A stretch of DNA of 64,000 nucleotides from Parasphingorhabdus halotolerans (GCF_012516475.1 NZ_CP051217.1:2418001-2482000); one strand, 5' to 3'; counted from the first letter of the stretch, positions 44,560 to 53,911 are shown. Notes: generated from the sequence alone by a model not told the origin. Numbers and translations are program-made.

Positions 44560-45540
44560 TCAGGCCGCGTTCTGGAATCCTTTGAGGCGTTCGTTGATGA
44601 TCTGATCCGCCTCGGCCATGATCCGGTCGATCAGTTCCTTGCAGGTCGGGATATCGTTGATGAGGCCCGCGACCATGCCGCAACTCCACGCGCCCGCATC
44701 CATGTCGCCTTCCATCATGATTCGCGGATAGACACCGGCTACCTGCTCGATCACGTCGGTGAATTGCAGGTCAGCCCCTTTCTCTTTCTCGATCTCGAGA
44801 AGGCGTTCAACGGCCGGATTGGTCATCACGCGCTCTGTGTTGCGCAGTGGGCGCATCACGAGGCGTGTGTCGAGTTCGCTCGCAGCAACAATGGCGTCTT
44901 TCACATTCTGGTGAACCGGCGCTTCCTTGGTCGCGATAAAACGCGTGCCCATATTCATGCCGTCCGCGCCCATTGCGAGACTCGCGACGAGACTGCGACC
45001 ATCGGCCTGACCGCCGGAAGACACAAACGGAATATCCAGTTCGTCAGCCGCGCGCAGCAACAGGATCATGTTTGGGATATCATCTTCGCCGGGATGGCCG
45101 CCGCATTCAAATCCATCAACCGATACCGCATCACAGCCAATGCTCTGCGCTTTGAGTGCATGACGGACAGCGGTACATTTGTGAATCACCTTGATTCCGG
45201 CGTCATGCAGCGCGGGCAGCACCTGTACCGGATTATTGCCTGCGGTTTCCACGACCGTGACGCCGCCTTCGATAATCGCTTTGACCATGCCTTCATAATC
45301 GGGTGAATTGACCACCGGCAGGAAGGTCAGGTTCACGCCAAACGGCTTGTCGGTCATATCGCGGCATTTTGCGATTTCATCGGCGAGTGCCGCAGCAGAG
45401 GGCTGGGTCAGCGCGGTGATGATACCAAGCCCGCCTGCATTGGAAACCGCCGCTGCCAATTCGGCAAACCCCACATAGTGCATGCCGCCCTGGATGATCG
45501 GATGCTCAATGCCGAACATTTCTGTGATGCGTGTTTTCAT
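44560..45540 (-). CDS. Nitronate monooxygenase-like flavoprotein
   Basis: 326 residues. The FMN-binding TIM barrel of the 2-nitropropane dioxygenase family is shown by IEHPIIQGGMHYVGFAELAA, NAGGLGIITA, CDAVSVDGFECGGHPGEDDI, IPFVSSGGQADGRSLVASLA and GADGMNMGTRFIATKE. Members oxidise nitronates, but in mycobacterial steroid ring degradation a homologue (IpdC) acts on a CoA-linked ring intermediate; the catabolic surroundings here make such a role plausible. It is preceded by a TTAAC-box operator 27 bases upstream of the start. Confidence 0.88.
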   Translation of the reverse strand: MKTRITEMFGIEHPIIQGGMHYVGFAELAAAVSNAGGLGIITALTQPSAAALADEIAKCRDMTDKPFGVNLTFLPVVNSPDYEGMVKAIIEGGVTVVETAGNNPVQVLPALHDAGIKVIHKCTAVRHALKAQSIGCDAVSVDGFECGGHPGEDDIPNMILLLRAADELDIPFVSSGGQADGRSLVASLAMGADGMNMGTRFIATKEAPVHQNVKDAIVAASELDTRLVMRPLRNTERVMTNPAVERLLEIEKEKGADLQFTDVIEQVAGVYPRIMMEGDMDAGAWSCGMVAGLINDIPTCKELIDRIMAEADQIINERLKGFQNAA

Positions 45541-45566
45541 GGATAATTTCCTTGTGCAAGAATCAG

Positions 45567-45584
45567 TTTAATCGGTCGGTTAAC
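45567..45584. promoter_or_regulatory. 18-bp palindromic operator (TTAAC-box), copy 3
   Basis: TTTAATCGGTCGGTTAAC, in the 39-base gap before the nitronate monooxygenase-like gene and overlapping the stop codon of the acyl-CoA dehydrogenase-like gene (45580-45582). It suggests an internal promoter. Confidence 0.65.
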
Positions 45585-46608
45585 TAGCCTGCCAATCACC
45601 CGTTGTCACGCCTTTCCAGATTTGGTCAGGAGAGGTCGCGGCCAATTCTGCGCCCAGCAGTTTCGACCAGTGGTGTTCGTTGCCCAGCGCATCGCGCCAC
45701 GCCCACAGGCGGCGCGTGTAGTGATGCAGATCATATTCCTGCGTATAGCCCATCGCCCCGTGCACCTGATGGAACGGCACAGTGACCGCCTCAACGCTGT
45801 GACCAATCTGGACTTTGGCGATAACAGCTTCGTGCCAGGCATTTTCTGGGTTGTCTTTGTGCCGCGCAATCGCGCTCGCCGCTTGCGTCGCAGCCATTGT
45901 CGCCGCCGCGCTTTCCGATGCCGCGACAGCCAATTGGTGCTGGATGGCCTGAAACTTGGAGAGCGGCCGGCCAAATTGTTCGCGCTGGGACACATAGTCG
46001 ATGGAAAGATTGAGCGCGGTTTCTATCGCTGCTGCCATCTGAACAGCGCGGACCGTGAGGATCAGTGCTTCGATAGCCCGTCGCGACAGGTTCGTTTTGG
46101 CTGATGCTTCGGCGACATGGCCGGAAAAAACCATCCGCGTGCTGCCATCGGGAGATAGCGCTTCATTACTGGTCATGTCAGCACCGCGATTATCGAACAG
46201 CGCAATTTCCTGATGCGCCTCGTCGAACAACACCACTTTATCGGCATGCAACCCAAATGGAATATCGGCCGTAGGAAGGTGGCCGGTCAAAGCAAAGCTG
46301 ACACTACCATCAGCAGGCGCAAGGCCCGCACGGTCGAGCATCCAGTTGGCAATCAGGGATTCGGCAAAGGGCACAGGAGAAGCCGCCTGCGCCGACGCCC
46401 AAATGGCTCCGAAGACTTCATCATAATCTGCACCAAAGCCGCCGTTGTCTTCGCTCACCCAAGCCAGATGCAGGCCGTTCTCGGTAAGCGCATCCCATAA
46501 AGCTTGAGGATATTGCCCCGCCTCTGCTTGATGCGGCACTTCGCGTCCGGAAAGGTCAGCGTAAATTTTCGTGGCCGTTTCGGCGACCATGCCGGTGGTG
46601 TTGATCAT
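45580..46608 (-). CDS. Acyl-CoA dehydrogenase-like partner subunit
   Basis: 342 residues, short for the family. Recognisable strings are LHLAWVSEDNGGFGADYDEV near the N-terminus and GRPLSKFQAIQHQLAVAASE, FHQVHGAMGYTQEYDLHHYT, RRLWAWRDALGNEHHW at the C-terminus. The central FAD/substrate segment is degenerate, and the catalytic C-terminal RGGT segment is missing. With the intact dehydrogenase gene upstream (46725-47879) it resembles the small subunit of a heteromeric enzyme. The two genes are separated by an inverted repeat. Confidence 0.85.
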   Translation of the reverse strand: MINTTGMVAETATKIYADLSGREVPHQAEAGQYPQALWDALTENGLHLAWVSEDNGGFGADYDEVFGAIWASAQAASPVPFAESLIANWMLDRAGLAPADGSVSFALTGHLPTADIPFGLHADKVVLFDEAHQEIALFDNRGADMTSNEALSPDGSTRMVFSGHVAEASAKTNLSRRAIEALILTVRAVQMAAAIETALNLSIDYVSQREQFGRPLSKFQAIQHQLAVAASESAAATMAATQAASAIARHKDNPENAWHEAVIAKVQIGHSVEAVTVPFHQVHGAMGYTQEYDLHHYTRRLWAWRDALGNEHHWSKLLGAELAATSPDQIWKGVTTGDWQAS

Positions 46609-46629
46609 GACAAAACCCCAGAGAGAGTT

Positions 46630-46700
46630 CCGTTCGCAAGGAGCTTATCGAAGTGCGCCGTGCGACGAGAAGTATCCTTCGACAGGCTGAGGACGAACGG
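46630..46700. repeat. Dispersed intergenic inverted repeat (GAGCCTGTCG family), copy 2
   Basis: The left arm CCGTTCGCAAGGAGCTTATC and the right arm CGACAGGCTGAGGACGAACG are inverted versions of the same unit found at 34502-34568 and 60602-60671. It separates two acyl-CoA dehydrogenase genes. Confidence 0.7.
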
Positions 46701-46724
46701 CAAAGAATAAACAGACTTCACCAT

Positions 46725-47879
46725 CTACCGCAGCCCTAATTGGCGCGCCGTAATCCCGCGCATCACTTCGGTTGTGCCGCCACGCAGGGTATTGGGCGGC
46801 GAGCGCAAAATACCGATATTCAGGATACGCTGCATTTCCGGGCTCCACTCTTCGGGCGGCAGGTCGGTCAGCATCGCGCGGACCTGCTGTGTGAGGTCAT
46901 TCTCAAGCCGGTTGCCAAGGTCTTTAACGAGCGCCGCTTCGGTTTCCGGTGACACGCCTTGATGTAGCAGATTGGCAATGCCCCAGGACATCCCGCGGAG
47001 GGTGCGGAGATTGGCGATAAGCTTGCCAAGCCGCGCCTGCGAGTCCGATCCCATTTTACCAGTCAACTGCCACAGCGCCGTTTCCAAGGTGATATAGCTA
47101 GACAGGAACCGCTCGGGGCCGCTGCGTTCCATCGCCAGTTCACCTGTTACTTGTTTCCAGCCGCCGCCCTCTTCGCCGAGCAGGCAATCGTCGGGTACAA
47201 TTACGTCTTCGAAATATACTTCGTTAAAATGCGCATCGCCGGACAAGTCCACGATAGGTTTGATGGTGACGCCGGGCAGCGACAGGTCAATCATGATCTG
47301 GGAAAGCCCGACATGTCGGTTGCGGCCATCGGCGGGCGAGGTGCGCAATATCGCCACCATATAATGTGAAATATGCGCTCCGGAAGACCAAACTTTCTGG
47401 CCGTTGACCTTCCAGCCGTCTTTCACTTTCTCGGCAGTGGTTTTTACAGCTGCCAGATCGGAACCCGCGCCGGGCTCGCTCAAACCAATGGCAAAATAGC
47501 ATTCTCCGGCAGCGATACGAGGCAGGATATCCAGCTTCTGCTCCTCAGTGCCATGTTCCAGCAACATGGGTGCGTGCTGACGGTCGGCAATCCAGTGCGC
47601 GCCAACCGGAGCACCGGCTCGCAAGGTTTCCTCGGTAACGATGTAACGTTCCAGCGCGGTCTTGTCATGGCCGCCATATTGACTGGACCAAGTCAGACCA
47701 ATCCATCCGCGCTTGCCCATTTTCCTCGAAAACTCAGGATCAGCAGACGCCATCCAGCATTCCGGCTCAGGCCGGAAATTTCCTGTATTACGCTCTTCTT
47801 GCAGGAAAGCTTGCAACTCGGTGCGCAATTCCTCCAGCGCTGGATCGGGCTGGACGACAGGGAAATTGAAACGCTGCAT
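46725..47879 (-). CDS. Acyl-CoA dehydrogenase
   Basis: 384 residues. All FAD and substrate segments are present: YFAIGLSEPGAGSDLAAVKT, GWKVNGQKVWSSGAHISHYM, the acidic hinge, and the C-terminal LRGGTTEVMRGITARQLGLR with RGGT and the E position. It introduces a double bond in an acyl-CoA, probably with the smaller subunit encoded 116 bases further on. It starts 12 bases after the alkylsulfatase-like gene. Confidence 0.92.
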   Translation of the reverse strand: MQRFNFPVVQPDPALEELRTELQAFLQEERNTGNFRPEPECWMASADPEFSRKMGKRGWIGLTWSSQYGGHDKTALERYIVTEETLRAGAPVGAHWIADRQHAPMLLEHGTEEQKLDILPRIAAGECYFAIGLSEPGAGSDLAAVKTTAEKVKDGWKVNGQKVWSSGAHISHYMVAILRTSPADGRNRHVGLSQIMIDLSLPGVTIKPIVDLSGDAHFNEVYFEDVIVPDDCLLGEEGGGWKQVTGELAMERSGPERFLSSYITLETALWQLTGKMGSDSQARLGKLIANLRTLRGMSWGIANLLHQGVSPETEAALVKDLGNRLENDLTQQVRAMLTDLPPEEWSPEMQRILNIGILRSPPNTLRGGTTEVMRGITARQLGLR

Positions 47880-47891
47880 GGGGATTGCCTC

Positions 47892-49838
47892 TTATGGTAT
47901 CACGATATCAAACTGCGGATTAACCTCGTCCAGCGCACTGAACATAGCTGCCATAAGGGCGGTATCGCCTGTTAAGGTCATTGCCCCGGACTGGATTAGC
48001 TGCATTGGACTTGTTTCGCGCATCAACAGCTTGGTGAAATTAATGCGACTAATTGTCACGGTGGCGACAGCCTCTTGATTAGTGCCGCCACGCGGGAACA
48101 TCACACTTTTTCCAACATCCACGGAGACCTCTTCTTTGCGGTCCGGAAAGGTAAATGTAATTATACCGCCATTGCCCTGCATTTTGGCCGGATTAAACCG
48201 CGTTGCCAGCGCGTCGAACAGATCAACTGCGGGAATACCGTTCAGCACCTTTGCGTTTGCCGTAGAGATAGAGTCTTTGACAATATTCCCCTCGCGCAGC
48301 TCCTTGGCACCAACCAGATAGATATTCCGCCAGGTGCCAGCCTCTGCCTGAAAGCCGAGCTGTTCATAAGTCGAAGCGAGCCATTTTTTGGCTGCCTCAT
48401 TAGCCCGGTCAGCAAAGACAATATGATTGAAGACGGTCGCCGCCCAGCGATAATCGCCGTCTGCAAAAGCTTTCTCGCCAACGGCCAGTGCTTTGTCCGC
48501 GCCACCCATCGCCGAGACATATTTTACCGATGCTTCTGCCGGGGGAAGCTGGTGATAGTTCGCCGGAACCGCATCCCACCAGCCAAAATAGCGTTGATAG
48601 ACGGCCTTGGAGTTGTGATTCATCGTGCCATAAAAATCGCGCACACCGAAGTCGGTTGTGGCAAAATCCGGCTCGCCGATGTTTTCGGCAATTTCGTGCA
48701 TCGTTGCGCCTTGATTGGCTTGGCGCATGGTCTGGTCATGGACGTAACGATACAGTCCGCGCTGGTTTTTGAGCGCAGTCTGAACATTTTCGCTGCCCCA
48801 CGTCGGCCAGTGATGTGATGCCAGCATCAAATCGGATTTTACGCCATATTTGGCGTACATGGCGTCGATAACCTTGCTCCATTTCAGCGTATCACGCACC
48901 AGTGCGCCGCGCGGCGTGAGAACATTATGGAAGGTGCGCGTAACCACTTCGGCGGTGTGGAGCGCCTTGAATTGAGGCATATAAAAAACCAGTTCGGCGG
49001 GTGCCTCGGTTTCGCCTGCATCCATGAAATCAAATGTGATGCCGTCGACTGTGAGGGTCTCGCCATCTTTGCTGATCGAGCGGGTAGGCGGCATCAACGC
49101 AACATCACCGCTGGAGAGTCTTTGTCCAAGGCCGCCGCCAACATGACCGGTTTTTCCGACCGGGAGGGCCGTGCCAAATTGAAATTGGACGCGCCGGTTC
49201 ATTGCGGTTCCGGCAATCACGCTTTCCCCGATGGACTCAGCAAGGAAACCATGCGGCGCGATGACTTGGACTCTGCCCGATTGCACATCCTGCGCAGATA
49301 CGACGCCGTTGACGCCGCCAAAATGGTCGCCGTGACTATGGGTGAATATCACCGCAACCACCGGGCGGTTGCCCAGCATCTTGTTGGCGAGCGCCAGTCC
49401 GGCTTTGGCAGGTGCGGGCGTAGTGAGCGGGTCGACAATGATCCAGCCGGTCTTGCCAGCGATCAGGGTCATCTGCGCCAGATCATAGCCGCGTATCTGG
49501 TAGATGCCTTTAGTAACCTCGAACAAGCCGTGGATGCTGTTGAGCTTGCCCTGCCGCCAAAGCGAAGGATTGACGGTATCGGGCGCTTCGCCTTTGACGA
49601 AATCAAACTGGGCGGGATCCCACGAAACCGAACCATCCTCATTGAGAATGGGTTTTTCGATTTTGGCGAGAAAACCGCGTGTTGCGTTTTCGAAATCCGT
49701 CTGGTCGGCAATCGGCAGGCGCGCGGCGACTTCGGCATTGGCCGCTTTCGTGGCTTCAGTTGCCACGCCTTGTGGCGGTGCCGCATGGGCGATTGTTGCT
49801 ACGCTCAATGCCAATATTGAAACTAAAATCTTTTTCAT
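47892..49838 (-). CDS. Secreted alkylsulfatase (SdsA-like) of the metallo-beta-lactamase superfamily
   Basis: 648 residues from the ATG at 49838 (MKKILVSILALSVATIAHAA, signal peptide). The MBL metal motif is VIFTHSHGDHFGGVNGV, with further ligands in HTAEVVTRTFHNVL and LASHHWPTWG. The long C-terminal part contains a dimerisation region and an SCP2-like domain ending FDIVIP. SdsA1 hydrolyses primary alkyl sulfates such as dodecyl sulfate outside the cytoplasm. The alcohol product could feed the CoA-dependent genes around it. The start is 1-2 bases from the upstream crotonase stop. Confidence 0.87.
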   Translation of the reverse strand: MKKILVSILALSVATIAHAAPPQGVATEATKAANAEVAARLPIADQTDFENATRGFLAKIEKPILNEDGSVSWDPAQFDFVKGEAPDTVNPSLWRQGKLNSIHGLFEVTKGIYQIRGYDLAQMTLIAGKTGWIIVDPLTTPAPAKAGLALANKMLGNRPVVAVIFTHSHGDHFGGVNGVVSAQDVQSGRVQVIAPHGFLAESIGESVIAGTAMNRRVQFQFGTALPVGKTGHVGGGLGQRLSSGDVALMPPTRSISKDGETLTVDGITFDFMDAGETEAPAELVFYMPQFKALHTAEVVTRTFHNVLTPRGALVRDTLKWSKVIDAMYAKYGVKSDLMLASHHWPTWGSENVQTALKNQRGLYRYVHDQTMRQANQGATMHEIAENIGEPDFATTDFGVRDFYGTMNHNSKAVYQRYFGWWDAVPANYHQLPPAEASVKYVSAMGGADKALAVGEKAFADGDYRWAATVFNHIVFADRANEAAKKWLASTYEQLGFQAEAGTWRNIYLVGAKELREGNIVKDSISTANAKVLNGIPAVDLFDALATRFNPAKMQGNGGIITFTFPDRKEEVSVDVGKSVMFPRGGTNQEAVATVTISRINFTKLLMRETSPMQLIQSGAMTLTGDTALMAAMFSALDEVNPQFDIVIP

Positions 49839-49839
49839 C

Positions 49840-50637
49840 TCAAGCTCCCTTGAACACTGGTTTGCGCTTCTCCAGAATGGCATCAATCGCCTCGCGGTGA
49901 TCGTCCAGCTGCTGCAACACGCCCTGAAACAGCGCGGCCTGATCAAGGTTTTCCTTGAGCGTTACGCTCTGCGCTGTCCGCACCAGTTCTTTGGTCTTGC
50001 GGATCGCGAGTGGCGGCAATCCGACCACCATTTCCGCCAGTTCATAGGCGCGTTCGAGCAGCTTATCGTTCTCCACGACTTCTGACACCAAGCCATAATC
50101 CAGCGCCTTCCGGGCATCAATAAACTCGCCGGTAAACAGCATCTGGTTCGCTCGTGCCTGTCCGATAATCCGTGGCAATAGCCACGCGCCGCCATCACCC
50201 GGAATAATCCCGACACGCAGGAAGCTCTCGGCGAAAATCGCATCTTCGCCAGCAATCCGGATGTCGCACATCGTGGTCAGATCATTGCCCGCACCAATGG
50301 CATGGCCATTAACTGCAGCGATCACCGGCACCGAAATTTCAGCCATGGTTAGCGGGATGCGCTGGATACCGGTCTTGTACCATTTTTCGATTTCGAGCGG
50401 CGTCATATTCTGCTCTGCGGTCATCGCTTTTATTTCGTGCAGATTGCCACCGGAGGAGAAGCTTTTGCCGTTGGCGGCCAGAACCACACAGCTGACGCCC
50501 GCATCCGCATCGGCCCTTTTCATCGCATTGACCAAGGCTTCACACAGGTCTTTCGACAACGCATTGCGCGTTTCCGGCTTGTTCAGGGTGATTGTCACAA
50601 TCCGGTCCTGCTGGTCGTATAAGACGACGTCACTCAT
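49840..50637 (-). CDS. Enoyl-CoA hydratase (crotonase) family protein
   Basis: 265 residues from the ATG at 50637 (GGAGG 8 bases upstream); an ATG six codons earlier lacks that support. Motifs: VLAANGKSFSSGGNLHEIKA, AVNGHAIGAGNDLTTMCDIR, then FAESFLRVGIIPGDGGAWLL with the glutamate and acidic positions of hydratases, and FTGEFIDARKALDYGLVSEV. It hydrates an unsaturated acyl-CoA. It is the first gene of the minus-strand operon that runs to 43771. Confidence 0.92.
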   Translation of the reverse strand: MSDVVLYDQQDRIVTITLNKPETRNALSKDLCEALVNAMKRADADAGVSCVVLAANGKSFSSGGNLHEIKAMTAEQNMTPLEIEKWYKTGIQRIPLTMAEISVPVIAAVNGHAIGAGNDLTTMCDIRIAGEDAIFAESFLRVGIIPGDGGAWLLPRIIGQARANQMLFTGEFIDARKALDYGLVSEVVENDKLLERAYELAEMVVGLPPLAIRKTKELVRTAQSVTLKENLDQAALFQGVLQQLDDHREAIDAILEKRKPVFKGA

Positions 50638-50745
50638 GCTATTTTCCTCCGACAATATTGCAGTCTTTTCGACTCTCTGTGCCCGTCATTGCAGGCGCGT
50701 CGCTGTTCTGCAAGAGAGGGATGAGGAAGATTGGAGTGTGACGTG

Positions 50746-51231
50746 ATGATTCTCCCGATCAAAATGAACAGTCGCTCAAATGAAGCCGGCTTCACGCTGG
50801 TTGAATTGATGATCGTGCTCGTCATCATGGGGCTGATGGCGTCTATCGTAGTGCTCAATTTTCCTGACGGTACCAGTGATCTGGAAGATGATGCCCAGCG
50901 CTTTGCTGCGCGCACGGCAGCCTTGCGTGACAATGCCATCCTGCAGTCACGCCCGATGGCGGTGCAGGTTACGGTTTCGGGTTACAGCTTTTTGCAGCGC
51001 GGCAAAGAAGGCTGGGCGGTTCTGGAAGACAAGCCATTTCAAACGACCAACTGGTCTGACGGCGTCCGCGCAGACATCGAACAATCGGGCTCTATGCTGA
51101 TCAGCTTTGAAAGCACGGGCCTGCCGAGTGACGCGGCAGAGGTGACATTGCGCTTTCAAAATGCGGAACGCGCTATAGAAATTGCGCCTATGGGTGATGT
51201 GCAACTCGTTGGTGTAGGGTCGCGGCCATGA
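50746..51231 (+). CDS. gspH: Type II secretion minor pseudopilin GspH
   Basis: 161 residues from ATG 50746 (a GTG at 50743 and a TTG at 50731 are alternatives; GGAG 50733-50736). The prepilin leader SNEAGFTLVELMIVLVIMGL has the G/F cleavage site and E5, followed by a hydrophobic helix, as in GspH/FimT. The rest resembles the GspH body (RFAARTAALRDNAILQSRPM). It would sit at the tip of the pseudopilus. Only gspI follows; no gspG, gspJ or other T2SS gene is present. Confidence 0.88.
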   Translation: MILPIKMNSRSNEAGFTLVELMIVLVIMGLMASIVVLNFPDGTSDLEDDAQRFAARTAALRDNAILQSRPMAVQVTVSGYSFLQRGKEGWAVLEDKPFQTTNWSDGVRADIEQSGSMLISFESTGLPSDAAEVTLRFQNAERAIEIAPMGDVQLVGVGSRP

Positions 51232-51680
51232 TCCGGTTGGAAAGATATATGTCTCCAAAACAAAACGAACGCGGTTTCACCTTGATTGAAATGCTGGTGG
51301 CACTGTCGGTGTTCAGTCTTGCCGCCCTGGCCTTGATCCGCCTGCAAGCTTATACCACCCGAAATGCAGCAGAGCTGGAGCTGCGGGTGATCGCGCAATC
51401 CGTCGTTCGCAACCGCGCCGTGGAAATTCTCACCGATCCACGACCTCCGACGCTGGGCGAAACACGCGGCGAGGAGCAAAATGGCGGGCTGCAATGGCAA
51501 TGGACACAAACCGCCAAGCTTACGGAGGATCAGGGCTTTGTTCAGGTGGATATTGCCGCCCGCGAGCCGATCAGCGGCGCTCCGGCCTCGCTCACCATTT
51601 TGCGACCATCCGGTTTGCGGCTGGATGAGCCGTCTGCCGATGGACAGGCCGCCACCCAGGACGGATTGTCTCAACAATAA
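51228..51680 (+). CDS. gspI: Type II secretion minor pseudopilin GspI
   Basis: 150 residues, overlapping gspH by four bases (ATGA). The leader NERGFTLIEMLVALSVFSLA has the prepilin cleavage site and E5; the region ALALIRLQAYTTRNAAELE and VRNRAVEILTDPRPP is characteristic of GspI. It pairs with GspJ and GspK at the pseudopilus tip. The operon ends here without those partners. The C-terminal tail after residue 120 (serine and glutamine rich) is unlike the folded core. Confidence 0.87.
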   Translation: MIRLERYMSPKQNERGFTLIEMLVALSVFSLAALALIRLQAYTTRNAAELELRVIAQSVVRNRAVEILTDPRPPTLGETRGEEQNGGLQWQWTQTAKLTEDQGFVQVDIAAREPISGAPASLTILRPSGLRLDEPSADGQAATQDGLSQQ

Positions 51681-51749
51681 ATTTCTTCCCTTGCGGCGAC
51701 AAGCCAAGCGTTTAGAAGCAAGGACATAACAAAAATTACGGAAGCGAAA

Positions 51750-52499
51750 ATGAGCGAAATCGAAGACGCAATGGAAGACTGGGATATGGATGACTTGCCC
51801 GAGGGTGAAGATTCGCAGCTTGAATGGTGGGATTTTGACGATCATGCCGAGATGGTCGGTGCGGTCGCAGGTGATGTCGCTTTTATCATCGAAAGCGCGC
51901 TGGACGCACGCGGGGATGCCTTGCTCGCGTTGCCGGTTAGCGATGAAGCCATGCCGGTCCTGGAGGCGCTCGCCGAAAAGCAGATTAAATGGAAATATGT
52001 CACGATCATCCCGACCCATGATTTTCTTGTCCCGGTTGATGATCCGCGCAGCAAGGTCAAGAAGCTGGCCGAACTTTTCCTCACCCGCGGTGCGCGGGTG
52101 TTGCCGCTTGCGCCCGAGCATGATGATTATCACATGGCCGGAGCCGCTGCCGATGCACGGTTGCAGGATACCAAATGGCCGTTGGATCTTGTCTGGCTGG
52201 GCATGGGTGCAGACGGCAGCACGGCGGGCATAATGGAAAGCGCCGATATGGAAGAAGCACTCGACGGACCACCGGAAAAACGGGCGATTGGATTGCTTCC
52301 CGATGATGGTGACACGCCGCTGGTGACGCTCACCAAGGCCGCAATCTGCGAAGCGCGGACGGTGGTTGTGATGCTCAAAGGCGCAGGCGCACAGGCCGGG
52401 CTTGAACAGGTGATCGATGATGGTGCCACGGGCATGACCCCGATTGGCCGGGTGTTTGCCGATCTGGCTGTGCCTGTGGATATATATGTGGAAAATTAA
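51750..52499 (+). CDS. pgl: 6-phosphogluconolactonase
   Basis: 249 residues. The SugarP isomerase-type fold is shown by LLALPVSDEAMPVLEALAEK near the N-terminus, then ARVLPLAPEHDDYHMAGAAA, and the key loop LVWLGMGADGSTAGIMESAD (family GMGxDGHTASxFP; H is replaced by S here). The following TPLVTLTKAAICEARTVVVM is typical. It hydrolyses 6-phosphoglucono-delta-lactone in the pentose phosphate and Entner-Doudoroff pathways. It is not beside zwf or edd and is separated from gspI by 69 bases. Confidence 0.82.
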   Translation: MSEIEDAMEDWDMDDLPEGEDSQLEWWDFDDHAEMVGAVAGDVAFIIESALDARGDALLALPVSDEAMPVLEALAEKQIKWKYVTIIPTHDFLVPVDDPRSKVKKLAELFLTRGARVLPLAPEHDDYHMAGAAADARLQDTKWPLDLVWLGMGADGSTAGIMESADMEEALDGPPEKRAIGLLPDDGDTPLVTLTKAAICEARTVVVMLKGAGAQAGLEQVIDDGATGMTPIGRVFADLAVPVDIYVEN

Positions 52500-52512
52500 G
52501 GGGTAATTCAAA

Positions 52513-53853
52513 ATGACCAGCATGGGTTTTAAGGCGCTAATAGCCGCCAGCGCTTTTGCGCTCGCATCCTGCGCGAGTGCGCAGTTGTCTAGTTCTCCAA
52601 CCGAAAGTGCCGCCGCAGCACCTTCGGTTTTCCCCGATTACACAACCGAATCCGCTGGCGCAGATTTCGACCCCGCCAAGATTGCTGCACTGGAAGCGCG
52701 CATGAAGCAATTTGTCGCTGACGGCGACGCCAAGGGCATTGCGACCCTGCTTGTCAAAGACGGTAAAGTTATCAGTCATATGCAATCCGGCATTCGCCGT
52801 GTGTCCGACAATGCACCCATCGCAGAGGACACGATTTACCGAATCTATTCGATGACCAAGCCGATTACCGGCGTGGCGCTGATGCAACTATATGAGCAAG
52901 GCAAATTCTCACTCGATGACCCGGTTTCCAAATTTATTCCCGAATTTGCTGATCTTAAAGTGGTCAAAAGTTATGACGGCAATGGCGGTGTCGAGCTGGA
53001 ACCTCTCAGCCGTCAGCCAACAATGCGCGAGTTAATGAGCCATACGGCAGGCTTTGCTTACGGGTTGTACGGAGATGATCCCTCAAACAAGGCATTCCAG
53101 CAGCAACAAATTCTGCGTTCGCCTGATATGCAGAGCTTTATCGACAAGGTATCAAAAGTCCCTTTGATGACACAACCCGGTAAGGATTGGTTCTACTCAG
53201 CCTCTGTTGATATTCAGGGAGCGATTGTCGAGCGTCTTTCGGGCATGAAATTCGGAGCGTATTTGAAGACTCGCATATTCGATCCTTTGGGCATGGAAGA
53301 CACCGGTTTTTCGGTTCCGGCAGAAGATTATGACCGCTTTTCCGATGTGTTCGGCTATCATCCGGTCACCAAGGAATTTGGCCAAGTACCGTTTCCCCAA
53401 GTTGCCTTCAAATCGGAAACAATCGCAATGGAATCGGGCGGCGGCGGTTTGGTTGCAACGCTAGATGACTATGCGCGCTTTTCTCAGATGCTGGCCAATG
53501 GCGGCACGCTGGATGGCAAGCAAATCCTGAAGCCCGAAACACTTAAACTGATGCGCACAAATGTCCTGAAAGACGGTCAAAAAGTCGGAATCGCTGGAAC
53601 GCTGACGCAGGCCACGATAGACTCGCTGGGTTTCGGACTTGATTTCGGAATCATCAAAAATGATGGCTCCGGTAGCGTTGTATACCCAGATGGCACCTAT
53701 TTTTGGGGCGGGGCTGCGGGAACTTGGTTCTGGGTTGATCCGGTTAATAATCTCTACTTCATCGGCATGATCCAGCGCTTTGGTCAAAACGGACCCGAAG
53801 TGGATTTCAGAGGCATCTCGGGCAAGATGGTTTACGATGCGCTGAACAAATAG
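52513..53853 (+). CDS. Serine hydrolase of the class C beta-lactamase family, lipoprotein
   Basis: 446 residues. The leader ends in a lipobox (AFALASCASAQ, cysteine about 20). Motifs: SMTK (SxxK, in YRIYSMTKPITGVALMQLYE), the family string RELMSHTAGFAYGLYG, the YxS/N position in WFYSASVD, and GGGGLVATLDDYARFSQMLA; near the C-terminus FFWGG-like FWGGAAGTWFWVD takes the HxG/KTG position. EstB-type esterases and beta-lactamase-like hydrolases share this layout. It starts 13 bases after pgl. Confidence 0.88.
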   Translation: MTSMGFKALIAASAFALASCASAQLSSSPTESAAAAPSVFPDYTTESAGADFDPAKIAALEARMKQFVADGDAKGIATLLVKDGKVISHMQSGIRRVSDNAPIAEDTIYRIYSMTKPITGVALMQLYEQGKFSLDDPVSKFIPEFADLKVVKSYDGNGGVELEPLSRQPTMRELMSHTAGFAYGLYGDDPSNKAFQQQQILRSPDMQSFIDKVSKVPLMTQPGKDWFYSASVDIQGAIVERLSGMKFGAYLKTRIFDPLGMEDTGFSVPAEDYDRFSDVFGYHPVTKEFGQVPFPQVAFKSETIAMESGGGGLVATLDDYARFSQMLANGGTLDGKQILKPETLKLMRTNVLKDGQKVGIAGTLTQATIDSLGFGLDFGIIKNDGSGSVVYPDGTYFWGGAAGTWFWVDPVNNLYFIGMIQRFGQNGPEVDFRGISGKMVYDALNK

Positions 53854-53893
53854 TCTTTCGGCCCGGCAACAGGTCAGCGATACAAATGTTTGA

Positions 53894-53911
53894 TTTAATC
53901 ACTTGATTAAA
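53894..53911. promoter_or_regulatory. 18-bp palindromic operator (TTAAC-box), copy 4
   Basis: TTTAATCACTTGATTAAA, a nearly perfect palindrome (8 of 9 positions), 61 bases before the acyl-CoA synthetase start. Confidence 0.7.

Noticed and set aside
43861..45306. Open frame of 481 codons on the plus strand
   Set aside because: It is antisense to the SDR and nitronate monooxygenase-like genes, which have full family motifs; the plus-strand product has none.
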